A stretch of DNA of 64,000 nucleotides from Palsa-504 sp963744005 (GTDB lineage Bacteria; Actinomycetota; Actinomycetes; Streptosporangiales; Streptosporangiaceae). A program made the translations under genes and the position numbers. Shown in pieces: positions 18,597 to 26,814 of the stretch (positions are counted from its first letter, which is position 1; every line of letters starts with the position of its first letter). Under the pieces are notes generated by a model that was given only the letters and a program-made list of their open reading frames with translations, ran no database searches and was not told where the DNA came from. The stretch is from contig CAVURU010000004.1 of the NCBI GenBank assembly GCA_963744005.1, forward strand, positions 1,054,001 to 1,118,000, in the 5' to 3' direction.

Positions 18597-19736
18597 ATGC
18601 CCGTCGAGTTCATCGGCATGATCAGCACCCGCGACCAGTCAGAGACCCGCGGCTCCCGCGGGCCGGTCGTCGACCGGGACTACGTTCGCCGCTTCGCCCG
18701 CGCCCACGAGGACGCCGGCTTCGACCGGGTGCTCATCGGCTACAGCTCCTCCCAGCCGGACGGCACGCAGGTCGCCGCCTACGCCGCGAGCCAGACCGAC
18801 CAGCTGAGCTTCCTGATCGCGCACCGGCCCGGCTTCGTCGCGCCGACCCTGGCCGCCCGCACCTTCGCCACCCTCGACCAGTTCGCCGGCGGCCGGATCG
18901 CCGTGCACATCATCACCGGGGGCAACGACGGCGAGCAGCGCCGGGACGGCGATCACCTGTCCAAAGACGAGCGGTACGACCGCACCGACGAGTACCTCGA
19001 CGTCCTGACGCAGGCCTGGACCTCGGACTCGCCGTTCAGCTACCACGGCCGGTACTACCAGGTCGAGGACTCTTGCGCCGAGGTCCGCTCGCCCCAGCAG
19101 CCGCGGATCCCGCTGTACTTCGGCGGCTCGTCGGACGCCGCCTACCGGGTCGGCGGCAAGCACGCCGACGTCTTCGCCTTGTGGGGCGAGCCGCTGGCCG
19201 AGACGGCCGAGCAGATCGCCTCGGTGCAGGCCGCCGCGGCTGCCGCCGGCCGGCCCGAGCCGCCGCGGATCAGCGTCTCGTTCCGTCCCATCCTGGGCCC
19301 GACCGAGGAACTGGCCTGGGAACGGGCCCATCAGATCCTGGCCACCACCCGGGCCAACGCCGAGGGCTTCCGCAGCCAGGGGCGCCTGGCCGGCGGCCCG
19401 GGCGGCACGCAGCCGGAGAACCGGGGCTCGCAGCGCCTGCTGGCCGCCGCGGCCAAGGGCGAGCTGCACGACCGGGCTCTGTGGACGCCGCTGGCCGCCG
19501 CCACCGGCGCGGCGGGCAACTCCACCGCCCTGGTCGGCACGCCGGACACCGTCGCCCAGGCCTTGCTGGACTACGTCGACATCGGCGTGACGACCCTGCT
19601 CATCCGGGGCTACGACCCGTACGACGACGCCATTGACTACGGCCGGCAGCTGCTGCCGCTGGTCCGCGAGGAAGCCAGCCGCCGGGACCAGCCGGCCGTG
19701 CCCGCGGCGGTCGGCTCCGCCGCCACGGCCCGCTGA
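18597..19736 (+). CDS. SsuD-like FMNH2-dependent alkanesulfonate monooxygenase
   Basis: A 379-residue luciferase-fold enzyme of the SsuD group, which cleaves alkanesulfonates to aldehyde and sulfite with FMNH2 and O2. It begins MPVEFIGMISTRDQSETRG and has the family block VHIITGGNDGEQRRDGDHL, then YDRTDEYLDVLTQAW, FSYHGRYYQVE, IPLYFGGSSDAAYRV and FALWGEPLAET. AGGAAGGA eight bases upstream fixes ATG 18597. Divergent from the four-rhodanese gene and close to a flavin reductase at 15277-15825, a natural FMNH2 source. Substrate may be a sulfonate or related organosulfur compound. Confidence 0.88.
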   Translation: MPVEFIGMISTRDQSETRGSRGPVVDRDYVRRFARAHEDAGFDRVLIGYSSSQPDGTQVAAYAASQTDQLSFLIAHRPGFVAPTLAARTFATLDQFAGGRIAVHIITGGNDGEQRRDGDHLSKDERYDRTDEYLDVLTQAWTSDSPFSYHGRYYQVEDSCAEVRSPQQPRIPLYFGGSSDAAYRVGGKHADVFALWGEPLAETAEQIASVQAAAAAAGRPEPPRISVSFRPILGPTEELAWERAHQILATTRANAEGFRSQGRLAGGPGGTQPENRGSQRLLAAAAKGELHDRALWTPLAAATGAAGNSTALVGTPDTVAQALLDYVDIGVTTLLIRGYDPYDDAIDYGRQLLPLVREEASRRDQPAVPAAVGSAATAR

Positions 19737-19776
19737 CCTAGCCGGTAGGGGCGCGCCGGGAAGATATCGTGCCCGG

Positions 19777-20436
19777 GTGAGTACCGCGCCCATTTCCCTT
19801 CCCGGCCGCACCGTCATCTTCGACTACGGCGAGGTCATCTCGCTGCCGCCGACCGCCGCCGACCGCGCGGTGATCACCGCCCTGGCCGGGGTCAGCCCAG
19901 ACAACGAGCCGTTCTGGCGGGCCTATGACGCCCATCGCGACGGACTGGACCAGGGCGTCGGCGGCGTGGCCGCCTACTGGCGGGCCATCGCCGCCGACCT
20001 CGGCACCAGGTGGGACGAGGCGCGGGTGCATGAGCTGTGGGTCGCGGACCTCCGCAGCTGGATCTCCGTCAACCCGGCCACCGTCGAGGTGCTGGCTGAC
20101 CTGAAGGCGGGCGGCACCCGGCTGGCCCTGCTATCCAACGCGGGCCCGGATCTGGGCAGCTACTTCCGGCACGGCCCGCTCGGTGACTTCTTCGCCGCCT
20201 GCTACGTCAGCGGCGAGCTCAACCTGCTCAAGCCGGATCCCGAGATCTACCGGCACGTGCTGGACGACCTGGGCATCAGCGCCGCCGAAGCCGTGTTCAT
20301 CGACAACCGCGAGCCAAACGTCCAGGGCGCCGAGTCAGTCGGCATCACCAGCCACCTGTTCACCGGCGTGATCGGGCTGCGAGCCTTCCTCGACGCCCTG
20401 TCCGCACCCGCCGGTCAGCGCGGCAGCGACTTGTAG
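19777..20436 (+). CDS. HAD-superfamily hydrolase (subfamily IA, variant 3)
   Basis: A 219-residue HAD protein. Motif I is TVIFDYGEVI (nucleophile Asp, but the usual second Asp is Gly), motif II LALLSNAG, motif III KPDPEIY and motif IV VFIDNREPNVQGAES. This layout matches the DxG-type HADs such as YihX or the N-domain of epoxide hydrolases, so phosphatase or dehalogenase activity is possible. GTG 19777 gives the expected N-terminus. It overlaps the convergent VOC gene by 22 bases. Confidence 0.85.
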   Translation: MSTAPISLPGRTVIFDYGEVISLPPTAADRAVITALAGVSPDNEPFWRAYDAHRDGLDQGVGGVAAYWRAIAADLGTRWDEARVHELWVADLRSWISVNPATVEVLADLKAGGTRLALLSNAGPDLGSYFRHGPLGDFFAACYVSGELNLLKPDPEIYRHVLDDLGISAAEAVFIDNREPNVQGAESVGITSHLFTGVIGLRAFLDALSAPAGQRGSDL

Positions 20437-20768
20437 AAGACCAGGCCGTTGCCCTTGTTGTCGTAGACCACGGCCCGCCGTTCGTGCGCGTCGTCGTAGG
20501 GAGCCTGCACGATGCCGCCGCCGTTGTCCTCGATGGCCTTGGCCGCGGCGTCGACGTCGTCGGTCCTGATGCCTACCACGACCTGGCCCGGGATGGGGTG
20601 GTCGACCGAGGTGGCCAGGGCCAGGGTGACCGAGCCGCCGTCCAGGGCGGCGTAGTGGGCGCCGTCGCGGAACTTCAGCGGGAAGCCGAGGGTCTCGGAG
20701 TAGAACTTGATCGACTCCTCGAGATTGTCCGTCGACAAGACGATCATCCGTACTTGCTGCTCACTCAC
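20415..20768 (-). CDS. VOC-family (glyoxalase/dioxygenase-fold) protein
   Basis: A 117-residue single vicinal-oxygen-chelate module: VRMIVLSTDNLEESIKFYSE at the start, ETLGFPLKFRDGAHYAALDG, and the closing GNGLVFYKSLPR. Metal ligands typical of glyoxalase I are not clearly all present, so it may be a binding or resistance-type VOC protein. GTG 20768 is preceded by AAGGAG. It is the last gene of a minus-strand run from 25654 down to here. Confidence 0.87.
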   Translation of the reverse strand: MSEQQVRMIVLSTDNLEESIKFYSETLGFPLKFRDGAHYAALDGGSVTLALATSVDHPIPGQVVVGIRTDDVDAAAKAIEDNGGGIVQAPYDDAHERRAVVYDNKGNGLVFYKSLPR

Positions 20769-20867
20769 GACTGCTCCTTACTGATCTGCCTTGGTGCCGC
20801 TCTGCCTTGGTGCGCTATTTGGCTGTCGCCAGGGTCTCCCGGTCGTCCCGGCCGCGGGGCGTTTCCG

Positions 20868-21383
20868 CTACCAGCGGTCGTGGTGGATGACCTCGTTGAG
20901 CGGCCGCCGGTCGGGCTTGGTGATGGGCTGCAGCAAACGGTCGGCGGGATATCCCACGCCGAGCAGGAACGCGACGTCGTAGCCGGCCGGCACGCCGAGG
21001 ATCTTGCGGGCCTCGTCCTGGTCGCCGACCGAGGCGTGCGCGGTGCCGATGCCCAGGTCGGCGGCGGCCAGCGCCATCGCGTAGGTGGCCTGGCCCAGGT
21101 CGTAGTAGTCGAGCAGGCGGGTCCGGTCATCGTCGGTCTGCGGGACGACCACGGCGACGGCCGCGGCGGCGCCGGCGATGTGCCCCGCGCCCCGCCAGAC
21201 GGTGGACAGCTCGCGGAGCTGATCCGGTTCGGTGACGACGACGAAGTCCCAGTGCTGGCGGTTGGAGGCTGACGGGGCCCGCCAGGCCGCTTCGGCGATC
21301 CGGTCGAGGTCGGCCGCGGGCACCGGCTCGGTCTGATAGCTGCGGACGTTGCGTCGAGAGCGGATCGCATCCCAGGTCTGCAT
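20868..21383 (-). CDS. Nitroreductase family protein
   Basis: A 171-residue FMN-dependent nitroreductase-fold protein. The FMN-binding start is WDAIRSRRNVRSYQTEPVP, followed by EAAWRAPSASNRQHWDFVVV, DLGQATYAMALAAADLGIGT and LLGVGYPADRL. ATG 21383 with AAGGAGG upstream is clearly the start, although the frame is open much further upstream. It could reduce flavin, nitro groups or quinones. It sits directly downstream of the MmgE/PrpD gene in the same direction. Confidence 0.88.
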   Translation of the reverse strand: MQTWDAIRSRRNVRSYQTEPVPAADLDRIAEAAWRAPSASNRQHWDFVVVTEPDQLRELSTVWRGAGHIAGAAAAVAVVVPQTDDDRTRLLDYYDLGQATYAMALAAADLGIGTAHASVGDQDEARKILGVPAGYDVAFLLGVGYPADRLLQPITKPDRRPLNEVIHHDRW

Positions 21384-21426
21384 CGGCGGAAGCCTCCTTG
21401 CGGGGTCGGTGACGGTAATCGGGACA

Positions 21427-22833
21427 CTAGCTGAGGAATCCGGACTTCCGCTCCTCTCCACCCGGGGCCGATCTCGGCTCGGCCGTGAGGAGCCAGGTGA
21501 GCCTGCTCGTCGTGGCGAGCTCTGGCATGTTGTCCACCAGGGAGATCGCCTCCCGCAACGCGCCCGCGCCGAAGGGCGGGCCCGAGTACTCATACAGCGA
21601 CCACAGCTTGGCCAGGCGCGCGCGGTCCGACAGCGGGTTGAACGGCCCGCCCGAGGCCTCGGCCGCCGCCCGGCGCAGTAGCCGACCGTGCCGGTCGCGC
21701 ACCTCGAGCACGCCGTGCGAGCTGCTGGTTGCATCCGCCACGATGCGGATCTTGTCGTACACGGCCCGGACAGACGCCGGCGCCTTGAGCGGCTCGACGA
21801 ACACCGCGACCGGCGCGCTGCCGGCGGCCAGCGCGAGCGCGACGGAGTACGGCAGGCTGTAGGTCGCCGCGAAGGTGGTCGGGAAGGGGGTGCCGGCCTG
21901 GGCGGCAAGGGCCGCGGGCGCGTGCACGACGACCTCCTCGATCTCGGCCTCGCCGAGCTCCTTCCGGAGCTCCAGGGCCGCCTCGAGCAGCGCGTGGGTC
22001 GGCCGCCCGCCGGGAAAGGGCTTGGTCGAGATGCGGCTCGACTGCAGCTGCTGACCGAGCCCGTCGAGCACCAGCTCCCGCCGGAATTCACCACGCTGGA
22101 ACAAGGCGATGAACCCGTCGGGACCGTCGAAGATCTCGGTCGCGCCGGTGAAGCCCGCCCGGGCCAGGTACGCCGCGGTGATGGCGTTCCGGGCGGCGAA
22201 TCCGGTGTGCAGCCGGGTGCTCAGCGAGCCGTCCCGGATCGACTGGCGCGTGCCGCTGGCCTGACTCAGCGCCAGGCCCAGCGCATGGCGCATCGCCGCC
22301 GCGTCGAGCCCGATGAGCCGGCCCGCGGCGACCGTCGCCCCGAAGACCGAGAACACCGAGGCTCGGTGCCAGCCGAAGTCGGCCGTGGGAGCCGCCGCGA
22401 GGCGGACCGCGACGTCGAGGCCGACGGCGACGGCGCCCAGGTACTCGGTCCCGGAGACCCCGCCGCGTTCGTCGGCCACGGCCAGCGCGACCGAGTGCAC
22501 CACCGGGCCGGCGTGCATGCCGCCGCCCGCGTCGAAGGCGTCGTCGAACTCCAGCGCGTGTGCCGCCGCCGCGTTGGCGAACGCGGCGGCCGGGGCGCTC
22601 ATCCTGCTCGCCGTGCCGAGCAGGGCCGAACGTCCCCGCGAGGAGGTCTGCCGGAGAAACTCGCGCAGCTCGGGCAGGCCGGTTGCGTTCACTCCGCCGA
22701 GCGTCACGCCGATGACGTCGAGCAGGTTCGCCTGCAGGTGGGACACCGTGGCGTCGTCGAGCCCGGCGGACGGATACTGCGCGGCGTGCCGGGCCAGCGG
22801 CGCGCTGAGGTCCTCCGCGGCCGTGGCGTTCAC
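21427..22833 (-). CDS. MmgE/PrpD family protein
   Basis: A 468-residue member of the 2-methylcitrate dehydratase (PrpD)/cis-aconitate decarboxylase fold. Diagnostic regions are LLDVIGVTLGGVNATGLPE, AAAHALEFDDAF (the conserved D-D-x-F region), HAGPVVHSVALAVADE, GLALSQASGTRQS and KPFPGGRPTHALLEAALEL. The canonical role is dehydration of 2-methylcitrate, but many actinobacterial members beside monooxygenases have unknown substrates. GTG 22833 with GGAG upstream. It follows the SfnC-like monooxygenase by 27 bases, so one operon is likely. Confidence 0.88.
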   Translation of the reverse strand: MNATAAEDLSAPLARHAAQYPSAGLDDATVSHLQANLLDVIGVTLGGVNATGLPELREFLRQTSSRGRSALLGTASRMSAPAAAFANAAAAHALEFDDAFDAGGGMHAGPVVHSVALAVADERGGVSGTEYLGAVAVGLDVAVRLAAAPTADFGWHRASVFSVFGATVAAGRLIGLDAAAMRHALGLALSQASGTRQSIRDGSLSTRLHTGFAARNAITAAYLARAGFTGATEIFDGPDGFIALFQRGEFRRELVLDGLGQQLQSSRISTKPFPGGRPTHALLEAALELRKELGEAEIEEVVVHAPAALAAQAGTPFPTTFAATYSLPYSVALALAAGSAPVAVFVEPLKAPASVRAVYDKIRIVADATSSSHGVLEVRDRHGRLLRRAAAEASGGPFNPLSDRARLAKLWSLYEYSGPPFGAGALREAISLVDNMPELATTSRLTWLLTAEPRSAPGGEERKSGFLS

Positions 22834-22860
22834 CTGGCCAACTCCGGTTCTCCGGACGTC

Positions 22861-24141
22861 CTAGGAGGCGGCGCGGCTCAGCGCACCGCGGCCCGCGCCG
22901 CCCAGGACGATGTCCGCCTGCGGGGCGTGCGCCCGGCTGCACAGCGCGTCGCGGTAGTACCGCTGCAGCGGGTTGTTCGCGGACAGGCCCGGGTTGCCGA
23001 TCAGCGAGATGGCCAGCTCCAGAGCCCGGACCACGTTCCGCGACGCCGCGACCTTCATCAGGCCCAGTTCCGCCCGGGGGACCAGCGGTGAGCTCGGGTC
23101 ATTCTCCAGCGCCTCGACGCGGCGCGCCAGGTTGGCGATCAGCGTGTCGTTCTCGTAGATGGCCAGCTCCATCTCGCCCGTCGCCTGCTGGAAGCGGTCG
23201 AGCGAGGCCAGCGGAGCACCGAGGTTGGCCGGCACCCGCTCGTTGAGGAACTTGACGAAGAAGTCCCGTCCCGCCTCGAGCACGCCCAGGTACATGCTCG
23301 CCTCGATCACGCTCACCCAGCTCCCTGAGCCCTTGGGGTCCTCGCGGGTCGCGGCCGGGTCGGTGCCGGTGAACGGGGTCAGGCCGACGGCGTTGTCGAT
23401 CGGCACGAGCACGTCGCGGAAGGTCACGTCGTTGCTGGCCGAGGCGCGCATCCCGAGGTGATTCCAGCTTCCCTCGATGATCTCGACCCCGGGCGTGCCG
23501 TGCGGGACGAGCACCATCCCGACCTGGAGGCCGCCCTCGTCGTCCTCCGGCGTCGCGGCCCACACGCCCAGCCAGCGCAGGCCTGTGCTGGCCGTGGAGA
23601 AGATCTTCGTCCCGTTGATCCGCCACGCGGGGCTGCCGTCGGGACCGGTCACCCGGACCGCTTTCGTGGCCGGCACTCCGCCGCGGACCGGCGTGCCGAG
23701 CTCGGGTTCGACCCGCAGCGCGTTGCAGGCCGGCCCGATCGCCGCGTCCTCGTTGAGCTGACGCCACCACCGTTCCGGCCAGTAGGCGTTGGCCGCCCGG
23801 AGTTGGCAGATGTGCCACAAGAAGATGAGCGCGACGGATGCGTCCGCGCCGCCCAGGATCCGCGCGACCGCGGAGGCTGTGGTCAGGCCCGCGCCGATCC
23901 CGCCGCGATCGGCCGGGATGGGCAGGGCCCACAGTCCGGTGGACCAGAGCTCGTCGATGCTCTCGGCCGGATAGCGGGCCAGCCGGTCGTTCTCCTCGGC
24001 CCGCGCGGCCAGCTTCCGGGCCACGGCGCGTGCCGACTCGATGATCGCGTCAGGACCGCCGTCCCTCAGCGCGGCGACTTGGGTCCTCGCCGAGCTGGAA
24101 TCAGTGGCGGCGACTATGCCGTTGTCGGTCTGGGTTGTCAT
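22861..24141 (-). CDS. DszC/SfnC-like flavin-dependent monooxygenase (acyl-CoA dehydrogenase fold)
   Basis: About 426 residues from ATG 24141. It has the acyl-CoA dehydrogenase fold but the pattern of FMNH2-dependent monooxygenases such as DszC and SfnC: LARYPAESIDELWSTGLWAL, LGGADASVALIFLWH, WRINGTKIFSTASTG, LGMRASASNDVTFRDV and a C-terminal ELAISLIGNPGLSANNPLQR (partly quoted). No acyl-CoA dehydrogenase Glu signature is evident. It probably oxygenates a sulfur-containing compound. The flavin reductase gene lies 133 bases upstream on the same strand, a classic two-component arrangement. An upstream in-frame start at 24201 is possible. Confidence 0.85.
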   Translation of the reverse strand: MTTQTDNGIVAATDSSSARTQVAALRDGGPDAIIESARAVARKLAARAEENDRLARYPAESIDELWSTGLWALPIPADRGGIGAGLTTASAVARILGGADASVALIFLWHICQLRAANAYWPERWWRQLNEDAAIGPACNALRVEPELGTPVRGGVPATKAVRVTGPDGSPAWRINGTKIFSTASTGLRWLGVWAATPEDDEGGLQVGMVLVPHGTPGVEIIEGSWNHLGMRASASNDVTFRDVLVPIDNAVGLTPFTGTDPAATREDPKGSGSWVSVIEASMYLGVLEAGRDFFVKFLNERVPANLGAPLASLDRFQQATGEMELAIYENDTLIANLARRVEALENDPSSPLVPRAELGLMKVAASRNVVRALELAISLIGNPGLSANNPLQRYYRDALCSRAHAPQADIVLGGAGRGALSRAAS

Positions 24142-24274
24142 CGTCTCTCGCGCTTCCGTCGGATCCGGTGCGGACCGTGGCCGCGCCCTGAGGCCAGCCA
24201 TAGTCCATTAAATCCATCAAATCACTCAGGAATGCGTGCCGCTAGATGCGTGAGCCCGATGCTCGCGGATTGGC

Positions 24275-24784
24275 CTAGTCGCCCGGCCGCAGATACGATC
24301 CGCGCCAGTGCAGCAGCGGCGCAGCGTCGCGGTAGGCGACCTCGACGTCCGCTACCCGGCCGACCACGATCTCGTGGTCTCCGCCCGGGTGAATGTTCTC
24401 CACCGTGCACTCCAGCACGGCCAGCACGTCCTCCAGGCGCGGGCTGCCGGTCAGCCCGCGGCGGTGCCGCACGCCGTCCCAGGCGGCCGCCCAGCCACGG
24501 CGGGCGAAGTTGGCCGACAGCTGCTGCTGCGACGTGGCGAGCACGTTGATCGCGAACGCGCCGTGCTCGCGGATGGCCCGCAAGGTCAGGCTCTGCAGGT
24601 CAAAGCAGGCCAGCACGAGGGGCGGATCCAGGGACAGTGAGCTCACCGCGCTGGCCGTGGTGCCGACCGGCTTGCCGTCCTCGTCGACCGAGGTGACAAC
24701 CGTCACGCCGGTGGCGAAGTGGCCCATCGCGTGCCGGAATTCCGATGCGCTGACTTCGGTAGGCCAGTCCTGCGCCGCTGTCAT
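24275..24784 (-). CDS. Flavin reductase family protein (paralogue)
   Basis: A 169-residue split-barrel flavin reductase, very similar throughout to the protein at 15277-15825: FRHAMGHFATGVTVVTS, VGTTASAVSSLSLDPPLVL, GDHEIVVGRVADVEVAY. It should reduce FMN with NAD(P)H and deliver it to the SfnC-like monooxygenase immediately downstream. ATG 24784 is preceded by GGAAGAGG. The pair of near-identical reductases suggests an internal duplication of the reductase unit within the island. Confidence 0.92.
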   Translation of the reverse strand: MTAAQDWPTEVSASEFRHAMGHFATGVTVVTSVDEDGKPVGTTASAVSSLSLDPPLVLACFDLQSLTLRAIREHGAFAINVLATSQQQLSANFARRGWAAAWDGVRHRRGLTGSPRLEDVLAVLECTVENIHPGGDHEIVVGRVADVEVAYRDAAPLLHWRGSYLRPGD

Positions 24785-24874
24785 TGACCTCTTCCTTCGT
24801 GGTGAAGCTCAGTCAGTAGGTGTAAAGACCGGTCCGGCGCTGGTTATTTCAGCTCCTGAAGCCGGCCAGGGCGG

Positions 24875-25654
24875 CTACGGGTAAACCGCCGCCCAGTCCG
24901 GTTCCGGCCGCTCGGTGGTCGTGATCCGGGGCAGGCCGGGACCGAGCCGTAGCCGTTCCAGGAAGATGACCACGGTGGCGGCGACGGTGCGGTGGGTGAG
25001 GTCGTTGAGGGCGTCGTGGCGGCCGCCGGCGATGGTGACCAGCTCGGCGCGGTCGGCGGCGGCGTACCGGGCCCGGACGACGGCGAGCGGGCTGACCGGG
25101 TCATCGGCGCCGTGCAGACCCAGGACAGGCACGGTCACCGCCTCCAGGTCAGCCCGCTCCGTCCAGCCGTCCGGGATCGGCTCGTACAGGGCGCCGCGGC
25201 GCAGGCCCGGCCCGGACAGCCGGGCCCGGTGGGTGGAGCAGGCCGTCCGGGTGTCGAGCTCCTCCTCCCACGAGGCCGCCCCGGGAGGGGTCGGGCCGGG
25301 GTGGCTGCTCGGCAGCCCGGCCAGGATGAGCGCGTCGAGGCCGGCCAGCTGGCCTGAGGCGGCCAGCCCGGCGGCGAACAGCGCGCCGGTGTCGGACCCG
25401 GCGAGCACGCGGGGGAGCGGCGTGGCCGGATCGCCCAGCAAACCGGCGATCTGGGCCGCGGTGAGCTCGGCGTCCGCCGTGGGATCGGTGACGGCGTGCA
25501 CCCGGTAGCCGTCGGCGGACAGGCGGCGGCCGAAGCGCTCGTAGTGCCCGGGCTGCTCGCCGCGGCCCGGGACGACGACCAGCGTGCCGCGGACCGCGAC
25601 ACCCTCGGGCTCGGTCCAGGTCAGGATCAGGCTTTCCCGCTCTGTCACAGTCAT
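24875..25654 (-). CDS. Alpha/beta hydrolase with unusual nucleophile elbow
   Basis: A 259-residue alpha/beta-hydrolase. An oxyanion-type GTLVVVPGRGEQPGHYERFG opens the fold. The nucleophile elbow reads VLAGSDTGALFAAGLA, so the canonical G-x-Nuc-x-G position holds Asp rather than Ser. The acid is in VLGLHGADDPVSP and the catalytic His in AGGRHDALND. Asp nucleophiles are typical of haloalkane dehalogenases and epoxide hydrolases, so ester hydrolysis should not be assumed. GAGGAAA upstream supports ATG 25654. It heads the minus-strand run with the flavin reductase and SfnC-like genes. Confidence 0.83.
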   Translation of the reverse strand: MTVTERESLILTWTEPEGVAVRGTLVVVPGRGEQPGHYERFGRRLSADGYRVHAVTDPTADAELTAAQIAGLLGDPATPLPRVLAGSDTGALFAAGLAASGQLAGLDALILAGLPSSHPGPTPPGAASWEEELDTRTACSTHRARLSGPGLRRGALYEPIPDGWTERADLEAVTVPVLGLHGADDPVSPLAVVRARYAAADRAELVTIAGGRHDALNDLTHRTVAATVVIFLERLRLGPGLPRITTTERPEPDWAAVYP

Positions 25655-25797
25655 CGTGATTTTCCTCGGCTCAGCTGGGCACCCGGCTCGGGTTCTCTAT
25701 CCGTCATATCCAACCGATATAGTAGTCAATTAGGCGGCTCTGGGCCAGTGGCGATCGGTTTCGGCTGTCTTGATCCCAGGACGTCCTGATCAGGGTC

Positions 25798-25826
25798 TTG
25801 CATTGGACTTTTTCTATAGGTAAAGT
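25798..25826 (+). promoter_or_regulatory. Promoter of the leader peptide and ssu-type operon
   Basis: TTGCAT (25798-25803) and TAAAGT (25821-25826) are separated by 17 bases. The -10 ends seven bases before ATG 25834, so transcription is expected to begin at or next to that codon, giving a leaderless mRNA. Confidence 0.55.
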
Positions 25827-25834
25827 AGGAAATA
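25814..25834 (+). promoter_or_regulatory. Shared 21-bp element, copy 1
   Basis: The sequence CTATAGG...AGTAGGAAATA overlaps the -10 region. It shares an exact 11-mer AGTAGGAAATA and 16 of 21 bases with 39010-39030, and 15 of 21 with the minus strand of 43083-43103. It is a candidate operator for the island regulator. Confidence 0.5.
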
Positions 25835-25902
25835 TGCCGCGACTCCTACTGGTGGGATGCCACGAGATCGACCACATGCGCGTGGTCACCTCCTCCTGTT
25901 GA
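25834..25902 (+). CDS. Putative cysteine-responsive leader peptide
   Basis: A 22-residue ORF beginning MPRLLLVGC and ending MRVVTSSC before TGA. Short leaderless ORFs with a basic/His-Ile-Asp middle and a C-terminal Ser/Ala-Cys are known upstream of sulfur genes in actinobacteria, and mycobacterial polycysteine examples act as cysteine-responsive attenuators. Here HEIDHMRVVTSSC fits that pattern. The promoter spacing implies leaderless translation. Its last codons read ACCTCCTCC (25888-25896), complementary to a Shine-Dalgarno sequence, which could take part in an attenuator fold. The SDR gene starts 106 bases later without an obvious Shine-Dalgarno. Function is inferred from position and pattern. 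Confidence 0.62.
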   Translation: MPRLLLVGCHEIDHMRVVTSSC

Positions 25903-26008
25903 CCTTCGCGTTCCGCCTGCACCCCGCGAGTCACCCCGGCGCCGGCAGCGTGGCCTGGCCGCTTCCCCGCCCGTACCGCTCGGCTTCCTACCCCTGATTG
26001 GTTCCCCC

Positions 26009-26788
<780 letters not shown>

Positions 26789-26814
26789 CCCCACATCGCC
26801 CTAGGGAGATCACT

